Assembly: GCA_015233515.1 (NCBI GenBank)
Contig: JADFXS010000030.1
Coordinates: 1 to 19,312 of the forward strand
DNA from: Deltaproteobacteria bacterium
Lineage (GTDB): Bacteria; Desulfobacterota; Desulfarculia; Adiutricales; JAGVGV01
Reading direction: 5' to 3'
DNA length: 19,312 nucleotides
The notes beneath the pieces are model-generated. The model did no database searches. It was not told the origin of the DNA and saw nothing but the letters and a program-made list of their open reading frames with translations. The translations under genes were made by a program, and so were the position numbers. Positions 6,898-13,249 of the stretch are shown here, in pieces. Each line of letters opens with the position of its first letter. The stretch's first letter is position 1.

Positions 6898-7482
6898 TTA
6901 CCGTCCATTCTCTTTCGGAATGATTTTGTTTTTTCGGAGACGATGTTGGTGCCAGAGCCATAAAAGCATGCCCACCACGGCCATACCGGCCAAGACATAT
7001 AACTCATACTGCTTAACTTCTCCCAAGATCACCGTCAGAAGTTCCCCGAAAAAATAACCGCCGGTGGCCACCGTCACGGCCCATACAGCCGCACCAAGCA
7101 GATTCAGGAGAATAAACCGGCCGGTTGGGATGGAACTCATACCAAACATAAACGGCAAAACCGCTCGCAGGCCATACAAAAAACGAAAAAACAAGACCAG
7201 CGGGGTTCGAATTCTGGTAAACAATCGGTCGGCTTTTTCAAGACGCGGGCGCCAGGTGGGTCGCCACCGTAAGAATGTTTCACTATGTCGGCGGCCTAGA
7301 TAGAAAAAAAACTGATCGCCCAGCAGGCTACCGGTGAATGCAGCCAGCATCACCCAGGGCAGCGACAAAAATCCTCGATGAGCCGCAAAGCCGCCTAGGA
7401 CCAAAATCGTTTCCCCTTCCAGAAAAGTCCCAACCCAGATAGCCCAATAGCCGTATGTTTCTACTATGATTTTCAACGTCAT
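6898..7482 (-). CDS. DedA/VTT-family membrane protein
   Basis: 194 aa integral membrane protein of the DedA (SNARE-associated/VTT) family, which in bacteria contributes to membrane lipid carrier recycling and envelope homeostasis. The family signature is clear: FLEGETILVLGGFAAHRG at about 18-35, a GDQFFFYLGRR segment near 55-66, and RFLYGLRAVLPFMFGMS near 99-115, the conserved Arg-rich re-entrant region. Four to five hydrophobic segments are visible and the tail is basic. The start at 7482 follows family N-termini but has no good ribosome binding site. The gene converges on the polyferredoxin gene with 165 bases between, in which I see no gene or convincing terminator. The nearest upstream gene is tatA on the same strand. 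Confidence 0.9.
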   Translation of the reverse strand: MTLKIIVETYGYWAIWVGTFLEGETILVLGGFAAHRGFLSLPWVMLAAFTGSLLGDQFFFYLGRRHSETFLRWRPTWRPRLEKADRLFTRIRTPLVLFFRFLYGLRAVLPFMFGMSSIPTGRFILLNLLGAAVWAVTVATGGYFFGELLTVILGEVKQYELYVLAGMAVVGMLLWLWHQHRLRKNKIIPKENGR

Positions 7483-7580
7483 AAGGTTTGGGGGCCCGCC
7501 TGTGACTCCGAATAAAAAAATTGAAAATGAAGTTACCTGGCAAGAAGGAAGCGAGTACCGACCCGGCCGGTAATTTTACA

Positions 7581-7628
7581 GATATCGATACCATAGTGAT
7601 CGCCGTGTATCACTATGGAGTAGATATC
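7581..7628. repeat. 48-base interrupted inverted repeat
   Basis: GATATC at 7581-7586 and at 7623-7628 flank 4-base spacers and perfect 10-base arms, CCATAGTGAT (7591-7600) and ATCACTATGG (7609-7618), around an 8-base loop. The symmetry is exact: 6 + 4 + 10 + 8 + 10 + 4 + 6. It lies between tatA and dedA, both on the minus strand. No T run follows on either strand, so it is not a normal intrinsic terminator. It could be an operator for a dimeric regulator or an mRNA hairpin. Confidence 0.6.
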
Positions 7629-7717
7629 CGGATTATGGAGGATTCAACGAGCGATGGTCGTCCGGCCTCTGAATAGCTCCGTGGGGAATAAGTGGGCGGA
7701 TTATTTATCAGTTGCCG

Positions 7718-7930
7718 TCAAGCAGAGGGTTTCTGATCGTCGCCGCTGGATAGTTGCGGTTTTTCCTTATCCGGCGGGTTGTCCATTTTTTTGGTTCCCT
7801 GCAAACCTTCCTTGAAGTTGCTGATACCTTTACCTAAACCTGCTCCGATTTCCGGCAGTTTGCTGCCGCCGAAAATAATGAGCACGATGATCAAAACCAC
7901 CAGTAGATGCCAAATACTAAATCCAAACAT
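7718..7930 (-). CDS. tatA: Sec-independent translocase subunit TatA/TatE
   Basis: 70 aa. Residues 1-21 form the membrane segment ([20 protein letters not shown]), followed by the [17 protein letters not shown] hinge and amphipathic helix that define TatA/TatE, then a polar, charged tail (residues about 45-70). TatA multimers form the translocation pore for folded proteins with twin-arginine signals. Two such substrates are encoded in this window, at 2284 and 4236, but no tatB or tatC is present, so they must be elsewhere. The start is fixed by AGGAGG (7938-7943) seven bases before ATG. A good promoter lies just upstream, so the gene is probably transcribed alone. Confidence 0.93.
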   Translation of the reverse strand: MFGFSIWHLLVVLIIVLIIFGGSKLPEIGAGLGKGISNFKEGLQGTKKMDNPPDKEKPQLSSGDDQKPSA

Positions 7931-7962
7931 TAGACTGCCTCCTGGCTGATTGTTACTAGTTC

Positions 7963-7991
7963 TTGATAACAGAGCAGAACCCTGACGTCAA
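7963..7991 (-). promoter_or_regulatory. predicted sigma-70-type promoter of tatA
   Basis: On the minus strand, TTGACG (complement of 7986-7991) is followed after 17 bases by TATCAA (complement of 7963-7968). Spacing and -35 match are near ideal. Transcription would start near 7956, leaving a leader of about 25 bases before the ATG at 7930. Confidence 0.6.
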
Positions 7992-8103
7992 ACAAATTCA
8001 GTTTCTCGAATCCAATCAATTGCTATCAGTGATCTCTCCTCACAAACTTTCGCGCGGGCAATTTAATCGGCTTGTCGAATGAATTCATTTACCATACAAT
8101 CAT

Positions 8104-8109
8104 TATAAT
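8104..8109 (+). promoter_or_regulatory. possible -10 element
   Basis: Perfect TATAAT inside the 11-base string ATCATTATAAT, which occurs again at 12232-12242, ahead of the CheD-receiver gene. There is no convincing -35 at 16-18 bases in either place. If used, the leader to the gene at 8279 would be about 160 bases. Confidence 0.3.
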
Positions 8110-8267
8110 GTTTTTCCGTCAACCTGAACAGGGTCGCCATGGTTCACCATCGTTGCGAAAGGAAATATGCTCTTGTCTCAACGAAGGCGGGTGAATTAGG
8201 GAGGTGCCAATGAGTTGACCTTATAAGAAAAATCGGATAAGTTGCAACGATGCTATCGGACGGGAGT

Positions 8268-8282
8268 ATGTTCCAATTATGA
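8268..8282 (+). other. possible leader tetrapeptide overlapping the start of the kinase gene
   Basis: ATG-TTC-CAA-TTA-TGA lies 4-5 bases after GGGAG, while the kinase ATG at 8279 sits 12 bases from that site. The TGA of the short frame overlaps the kinase start (ATGA). Ribosomes may therefore enter at 8268 and re-start at 8279. This could also be chance. Confidence 0.3.
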
Positions 8283-9469
8283 ATCCCAAGCCGTTGATTT
8301 TGTGTATTGATGATGATCGAACCATACGCCGACTGCTTAAAGCCATTCTAGTCGCGTCCGGTTACGAGGCCATGGAAGCCGATCAAGGCCGATCCGGCCT
8401 GGAGCTTGCTCGGCAAAAAGTGCCGGACTTAATTCTTTTGGACGTAATGATGCCGGAAATGAGCGGTTATGAAGTTATCCAGGAGCTAAAAGCTTCTCCC
8501 ATCACGACGGAGATACCGGTTATTTTTCTATCGGCCATGTCGGAAGCCTCCAACAAGGCCAAAGGTTTGGAACTCGGCGCCGCGGATTTCGTAAATAAAC
8601 CTTTTGACAGGGCGGAACTTCTGGCCCGTATCAAGACTCAACTCAAGCTGCGGCAACAAGAAGCTGCCTTGAAAGAATATTCGCAGAATTTGGAAAAAAT
8701 GGTGCAGGAACGGACCGAACAGCTCATCCATGCCGATCGTCTAGCCAGTCTGGGAGCCATGTCCGCCGGTGTGGCTCACGAGGTCAATAATCCCACGACC
8801 TTCATCATGGGAAATGTCCAGACCGTGGAGCTTTTCTGGAGAACCGTCGCCGAGCACCTGACCAATAGCCAGCAATCACTCAAGGACCCGAAAATCCAGT
8901 ATGTCTTGAAGGAGTTTCCGGCCATAATCCAGTCGATCCGCTATGGGGCGGAAAGGATCGCCAAAATAGTCGCCGGGCTAAAATCTTACGCTCGCAAGGA
9001 GATCGTTCACAAGACTTTGGTCGATCTCCATGAATGTATTGAAAACTCTTTACAGCTCACCAATGCCAATCTAAAAAATCGTGTCAAGGTGGTCAAGAAT
9101 TTTGCCGCCGATTTACCGCCGGTTTGGGCCGACGGCCAACAACTGGTTCAAGTGTTTGTAAATTTATTAGTCAACTCAGCCGATGCCATTGGTGATCATG
9201 AAGGCCTGGTGTCGATTACGACCCGACTGACCCCCGATCACACCTTGCTGGTGGAATTCAGCGATAATGGTCCAGGGATTCCCCCTGAAATCATGGGCAA
9301 AATCTTCAATCCCTTTTTCACGACCAAGCCGATCGGCGTTGGCACCGGATTGGGTTTGTCCATTATCCAGGGCATTATCGAAGATCATGGGGGAACCATT
9401 GAAGTAATTAGTGAACCGGGTTCGGGAACGACCTTCCTCATCACCTTGCAGATGGAGAAAAAACCATGA
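8279..9469 (+). CDS. cytoplasmic receiver-histidine kinase
   Basis: 396 aa. An N-terminal receiver domain (about 1-123) has the acidic pair Asp11/Asp12, the phosphoacceptor Asp55 (LILLDVMMP), Ser85 and Lys107. A coiled coil (about 126-150) leads to a HisKA dimerisation domain with His167 in GVAHEVNNP, an NtrB/ZraS-like H box. The ATPase domain has the N box VNLLVNSADAI, DNGPGIP, the FFTTK loop and GTGLGLSIIQGI. There is no membrane segment, so the signal is likely internal or arrives through the receiver. The stop overlaps the next start by 4 bases (ATGA), so kinase and stand-alone receiver are coupled. The start codon is poorly placed relative to GGGAG; see the leader frame at 8268. I infer a phosphorelay partner of the CheA pathway downstream. 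Confidence 0.9.
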   Translation: MNPKPLILCIDDDRTIRRLLKAILVASGYEAMEADQGRSGLELARQKVPDLILLDVMMPEMSGYEVIQELKASPITTEIPVIFLSAMSEASNKAKGLELGAADFVNKPFDRAELLARIKTQLKLRQQEAALKEYSQNLEKMVQERTEQLIHADRLASLGAMSAGVAHEVNNPTTFIMGNVQTVELFWRTVAEHLTNSQQSLKDPKIQYVLKEFPAIIQSIRYGAERIAKIVAGLKSYARKEIVHKTLVDLHECIENSLQLTNANLKNRVKVVKNFAADLPPVWADGQQLVQVFVNLLVNSADAIGDHEGLVSITTRLTPDHTLLVEFSDNGPGIPPEIMGKIFNPFFTTKPIGVGTGLGLSIIQGIIEDHGGTIEVISEPGSGTTFLITLQMEKKP

Positions 9470-9921
9470 ATATAACTTCAAACATTTTAACTAAAATCAA
9501 GCTTCTGGTCGTTGATGACGAAAAGGATATCACCGATCTTCTAGTTCGCCATTTCATGTTTTTGGGTTATGACATAACCGCCTGTAACGATCCTAAGACC
9601 GCTTTGAAAATGATTGAGGAAGGGGCTTACAACATCGTTATTTCCGATATAGTCATGCCAGGTATGACCGGTTTGGAACTGCTCAGGAAAATCAAGGAAT
9701 ATAACGGCGGCATACATGTCGTCCTAATGACCGGATATGTGACCATGCACCATATCCTGACGGCCATGCGCCTAGGAGCTGTCACTGTTTTTTTTAAACC
9801 TTTGAAAGAGTTGGACCAACTCGAAGCCACTATTCAAGAATGCATCAATAAAATTAATCACTGGCGGAACATTTTGAAAGAATTAGGAAACCTGGGAAAG
9901 GCGGGTCGAATTAATGACTGA
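9466..9921 (+). CDS. stand-alone receiver protein
   Basis: 151 aa, one receiver domain with no output domain: acidic residues Asp17/Asp18, phosphoacceptor Asp61 (IVISDIVMPGMTG), Thr89 and Lys111. The C-terminal 30 residues are helical and charged (ECINKINHWRNILKELG). It starts within the stop of the kinase gene and ends 8 bases inside cheA, so it is certainly co-translated with both. Its sequence is closer to NtrC- or CheY-like receivers than to OmpR types. It may be the target of the kinase at 8279, of CheA, or of both. Confidence 0.9.
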   Translation: MNITSNILTKIKLLVVDDEKDITDLLVRHFMFLGYDITACNDPKTALKMIEEGAYNIVISDIVMPGMTGLELLRKIKEYNGGIHVVLMTGYVTMHHILTAMRLGAVTVFFKPLKELDQLEATIQECINKINHWRNILKELGNLGKAGRIND

Positions 9922-12160
9922 ATTTGAGTTTGATCCGTCATTACTCGACGATTTTGTCGTCGAATCCCAAGACCTGCTCGATGAGTATTTAACGAAACTC
10001 ATCGAACTGGAGAAAAACCCGGAAGGGCCGGATCTGATCAGTGCTATCTTCCGCGCCGCCCATACCTTGAAAGGCAGCAGCGCCTTCTTTAACCTGACCC
10101 ATATCAAAAATTTCGCCCACAAACTGGAAAATCTTTTAGATGAAATTCGTAATAAAACCAGGAAGGCGACACCGGAAGTCATTGATATACTACTTACCGG
10201 CGGGCAGCATCTCAAGAGTATGTTCGACAGGCTTGGCGTCCATAACTACTCCGTTTCCCTGACTCAGGCGGAAGACGCATTTCTGACTATTTTACTGACA
10301 CTTATTGAAAAAAAGCCGACACCACCTCCCAGCGCCGAGGAAATTTTAAAAATTATCAAAGAGATCACGGACGAATTTAAAAAAACAAGCCGAGGCGCCG
10401 AAAAATTATTACTAAAAATTGACTCATTATTAACTGATTTTGGGCTGATCTCCGATGCCAAGGACTTCCCGATCGAGTCACCGATAGAACTCCCGATCCC
10501 GGGAGAAAGCCTCCCCTCCATCGAAACTCCAAATGATGTTTTTATCAAGGATATTGATGGGGTGGACCTACAGGCCGTGACAAAGACTCTCAATGACCTG
10601 ATGGACCAAGCCGCAACTTCCGGACAGTTGGAAGATGATCTGTACGCTCAAGCCTTGGCTCAATTTGATGACTTCGTGGAGAGCCACGCCTTGACCACCC
10701 TACGTGAACCTCTAAGCTCGCTTATGGAGGATTTCCAAGCGATTAGGGCAAGCGTCGGGTTTGATGCCTTGCTGATCAAGCTGCTGAAGGAAAAACAGGA
10801 CGATATCCTGCTTTTGCTTAAAACCCCGGAGCCGGCGCCGATAGTTGATGTGAGCGATGCCGAGAAAACAGCAGGGATTCCGACGGAAAAAGAAGAGCCG
10901 CCGGATCAAACCACTAAAATTGTGGAAAAAACACCGCTGGCCAAGGGTGAATTTCATGAGCGCAAGACTATGCGCATCGATGAGGAAAAAGTCGATGGTT
11001 TCATGAATTATGTGGGCGAATTGATCGTTACTTCAGAAACCTTCACTTATCTTCAAAAAATGATCGAACATGAAAAGGTCAATCCCCGCACTATACGAGC
11101 CTTTAAAAACGCCAGCCAGGGATTTAGGGAACTCTCGGCCGACTTGCAGGAAAGCTTGATGGAAATTCGTAAAGTGCCCATCAAGAATCTTTTGCAAAAA
11201 GTCAACATGATGGTGCGGGAGCTTTCTCATCAGCTTAAAAAAAATATCCGCGTTGAGATTGAAGGTCATGAAGTCCAAGTAGATAAGAGCATCGCCGAAA
11301 GATTGGAAGGACCATTGGTCCATGTGGTTCGCAATTCACTAGACCACGGCTTGGAATCGCCCGCTGAGCGCGAATCCGCCGGGAAGGCTTCCGAAGGTTG
11401 TCTCAAGGTTACGGCTTCAGCCGATAGAGAATTTTTTTATCTCATAGTCAATGATGACGGAAAGGGCATTAATCCGGATTCCATCAAACGCTCGGCCGTG
11501 GAAAAAGGATTCATCACCTCCAGTCAAGCGGCCAATCTCAGCCAGAAGGATGCGCTCAATCTTATTTTCGCCGCGGGATTCAGTACGGCTAGCGAAATTA
11601 CTGAAGTTTCCGGCCGGGGAGTAGGCATGGATGTGGTCCGAACCAACATCAGCCAGTTGAATGGAACGATCAATGTCGACTCCGTGGTCGGCCATGGCAC
11701 GACCATCATTATGAAGATACCTCTGAGTGTCACCCTCCAGGTGGTCAAGGCGCTCCTGGTTAGGGTTGGTCACGAAAACTATATCATTTCCTTGGATGAT
11801 ATTGTCGAATCCCTGCGCCCGTCTCCAAACGACTTGACGACCGTGGAAGGTCGCGGCGAGGTGATTTTACGTCGCGGCCAAATATTTCCCCTCATCCGTC
11901 TATATGAAGTTTTTGAAATTACACCTGAGTTTACCGACCCCTCCCAGGCCATACTAGTCGTGGTCCAGACTCCGCAAGGCCGGTTCGGCCTAATGGTCGA
12001 TCAAGTGATCGGCCAACAGCAGATCGTGGTTAAAGAGTTGGTCGCTCAATTTAAGAAACTGACTTTTATTTCCGGGAGCGCCACTTTAGGAGATGGACGA
12101 TTGGGTCTGGTTCTAAACGCGGAGGGAGTGGTAAAATTAGCTCTGGGGATAAGTACGTAA
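9914..12160 (+). CDS. cheA: chemotaxis-type histidine kinase CheA
   Basis: 748 aa CheA. P1 (HPt) is at 1-115 with the phosphorylated His50 in AAHTLKGSSAFF. The family-typical P2 domain is not recognisable: residues about 120-345 are a long, partly helical, partly Pro/Glu-rich linker with a helical block near 220-290. P3 dimerisation starts near 350 (RKTMRIDEEKVDGFMNYVGE). P4 ATPase has HVVRNSLDHG from His470, DDGKGI near 515 and GRGVGMDVV near 568. P5, the CheW-like domain, runs from about 610 to the end (QQQIVVKELV). All catalytic parts are therefore present. It overlaps the receiver gene by 8 bases. No cheW, cheR or receptor gene is in the window, so P5 partners must be encoded elsewhere. 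Confidence 0.95.
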   Translation: MTEFEFDPSLLDDFVVESQDLLDEYLTKLIELEKNPEGPDLISAIFRAAHTLKGSSAFFNLTHIKNFAHKLENLLDEIRNKTRKATPEVIDILLTGGQHLKSMFDRLGVHNYSVSLTQAEDAFLTILLTLIEKKPTPPPSAEEILKIIKEITDEFKKTSRGAEKLLLKIDSLLTDFGLISDAKDFPIESPIELPIPGESLPSIETPNDVFIKDIDGVDLQAVTKTLNDLMDQAATSGQLEDDLYAQALAQFDDFVESHALTTLREPLSSLMEDFQAIRASVGFDALLIKLLKEKQDDILLLLKTPEPAPIVDVSDAEKTAGIPTEKEEPPDQTTKIVEKTPLAKGEFHERKTMRIDEEKVDGFMNYVGELIVTSETFTYLQKMIEHEKVNPRTIRAFKNASQGFRELSADLQESLMEIRKVPIKNLLQKVNMMVRELSHQLKKNIRVEIEGHEVQVDKSIAERLEGPLVHVVRNSLDHGLESPAERESAGKASEGCLKVTASADREFFYLIVNDDGKGINPDSIKRSAVEKGFITSSQAANLSQKDALNLIFAAGFSTASEITEVSGRGVGMDVVRTNISQLNGTINVDSVVGHGTTIIMKIPLSVTLQVVKALLVRVGHENYIISLDDIVESLRPSPNDLTTVEGRGEVILRRGQIFPLIRLYEVFEITPEFTDPSQAILVVVQTPQGRFGLMVDQVIGQQQIVVKELVAQFKKLTFISGSATLGDGRLGLVLNAEGVVKLALGIST

Positions 12161-12231
12161 AAATGACTTATCGCCGCATTGCGCGGATGAGTGCGGGGGG
12201 CGGCCAAGCTCCCTAGTGGATTGTATTTTTT

Positions 12232-12242
12232 ATCATTATAAT
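12232..12242 (+). promoter_or_regulatory. possible -10 element before cheD fusion
   Basis: ATCATTATAAT repeats the string found at 8099-8109. Transcription from here would allow the CheD-receiver gene and the VgrG genes to be made independently of cheA, which ends 98 bases before the next start. No good -35 is present, and the gap has only a weak hairpin (CCGCA at 12174, TGCGG at 12192) without a following T run. Confidence 0.28.
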
Positions 12243-12258
12243 TGTCAGAGGTAATAAA

Positions 12259-13203
12259 ATGGAAGCCGACCGTGTTTTTCTTTTGCCCGGAGAATATATC
12301 ATCAGCAAAAAACCGCACGATGTGACCACCTTACTAGGGTCATGCGTAGCGGTTTGTCTTTACAGCAAAACCGCCAAATTCGGTGGAGTAAACCACTATA
12401 TGCTTCCTTCGTCCGGTTCCGGTTCGTGGGAGAACAACGCGAAATATGGAGACTACTCCATCCAGACCCTCATCCAATTCATGGAACGCGGCGCCGGCAC
12501 CCTCGAAGGGACGGAAGCCATGATCTTCGGCGGGGCAAACGTGGTGGGGGCGATCAAAAGCGGCGCCAATATCGGGGAAAAGAATGTGGAACTTGCCCGG
12601 CAAATGTTGAAAGACCATCGCATCCCCATCACCAAGGAAGTGGTCGGCGGATTCACCGGCATGAAAATCAGGTATCAGACTTGGGATAACCACATAGAAT
12701 ATCGACAAATTGAACGATCTCAGTTCGCTCAGACCATGCTGGCCAAAGAAGAGCAATTTGAAAAAAATAAAATTAAAGTTCTTATTGTCGACGATTCCGC
12801 GATTGTTCGTCGGTTATTGTCCAAGGCGATTGAGGATGAAACGGATATCGAAGTGGTCGGCCAAGCCAAGGATGCTTTTGAAGCTCGAGAAATGTTGTTG
12901 GAGACTAACCCGGACGTCATCACGCTGGATATTATAATGCCCAAAATGGATGGTGTTACTTTTCTCAAAAAATTAATGGTTTATTATCCAAAACCGGTTA
13001 TTATCTGCTCGACTATCGCCAAAGCCGGTAGTAAAGTGGAACTCAGAGCCGATAAGATCGGGGCCGTGGATGTCATCGACAAGGAATCATTAAATATCTA
13101 TCAGGGGATGGAAACCGTCAAAAAAGTTCTGATCCCCAAGATCCGTTCCGCGGCCCGATCCTTTGTCAAAAAAAGATCCAAAGACGAAATCATGGATATC
13201 TGA
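12259..13203 (+). CDS. fusion of CheD deamidase with a CheB-type receiver lacking the methylesterase
   Basis: 314 aa. Residues 1-160 are CheD, the receptor glutamine deamidase: the catalytic triad of the family is kept as Thr23, Cys29 (TTLLGSCVAVCLY) and His46 (GGVNHYMLP), with MIFGGANVV and VVGGFTGMKI following. Residues about 172-310 are a receiver most like that of CheB: Asp178/Asp179, phosphoacceptor Asp224 (VITLDIIMPKMDG), Ser251 (PVIICSTIAKAG) and Lys275. A normal CheB continues with a methylesterase of about 190 aa; here the protein stops right after the linker helix (KIRSAARSFVKKR). The fusion could put CheD deamidation under phosphorylation control. The start follows AGAGG. VgrG begins 46 bases downstream. 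Confidence 0.9.
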   Translation: MEADRVFLLPGEYIISKKPHDVTTLLGSCVAVCLYSKTAKFGGVNHYMLPSSGSGSWENNAKYGDYSIQTLIQFMERGAGTLEGTEAMIFGGANVVGAIKSGANIGEKNVELARQMLKDHRIPITKEVVGGFTGMKIRYQTWDNHIEYRQIERSQFAQTMLAKEEQFEKNKIKVLIVDDSAIVRRLLSKAIEDETDIEVVGQAKDAFEAREMLLETNPDVITLDIIMPKMDGVTFLKKLMVYYPKPVIICSTIAKAGSKVELRADKIGAVDVIDKESLNIYQGMETVKKVLIPKIRSAARSFVKKRSKDEIMDI

Positions 13204-13249
13204 TTTAATTTTGAAATCCGTTTTAAAGCTCTAGGATTCGGGAGGGAGT

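Larger units (their letters stand above)
7931..8278. other. 348-base intergenic region between divergent tatA and the signalling operon
   Basis: The region carries the tatA ribosome binding site and promoter at its left end, and a TGACGTCA palindrome at 7983-7990 that overlaps the -35 box. To the right, TATAAT at 8104-8109 (within ATCATTATAAT) lacks a well-spaced -35. GGGAGG at 8199-8204 stands before an ATG-AGT-TGA minimal frame at 8210-8218, and TTGACC at 8215-8220 lacks a good -10 (GATAAG 15 bases on). I see no larger gene, tRNA or clear terminator here. It most likely holds the promoter of the operon that begins at 8279. Confidence 0.5.

Noticed and set aside
7328..7594. Minus-strand frame of 88 codons upstream of and inside dedA
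   Set aside because: It overlaps the start of dedA in another frame and has no homology pattern.
9914..12160. Flagellar chemotaxis locus
   Set aside because: No cheW, cheR, receptor, motor or flagellar genes are present; neighbours are secretion genes.
12174..12196. Hairpin after cheA as a terminator
   Set aside because: Only 5 pairs with a 13-base loop, alternative pairing is as good, and the T run lies about 29 bases further on.
12340..12756. Minus-strand open frame (138 codons) opposite the CheD part
   Set aside because: Antisense shadow of a gene with an intact catalytic triad; no recognisable product.
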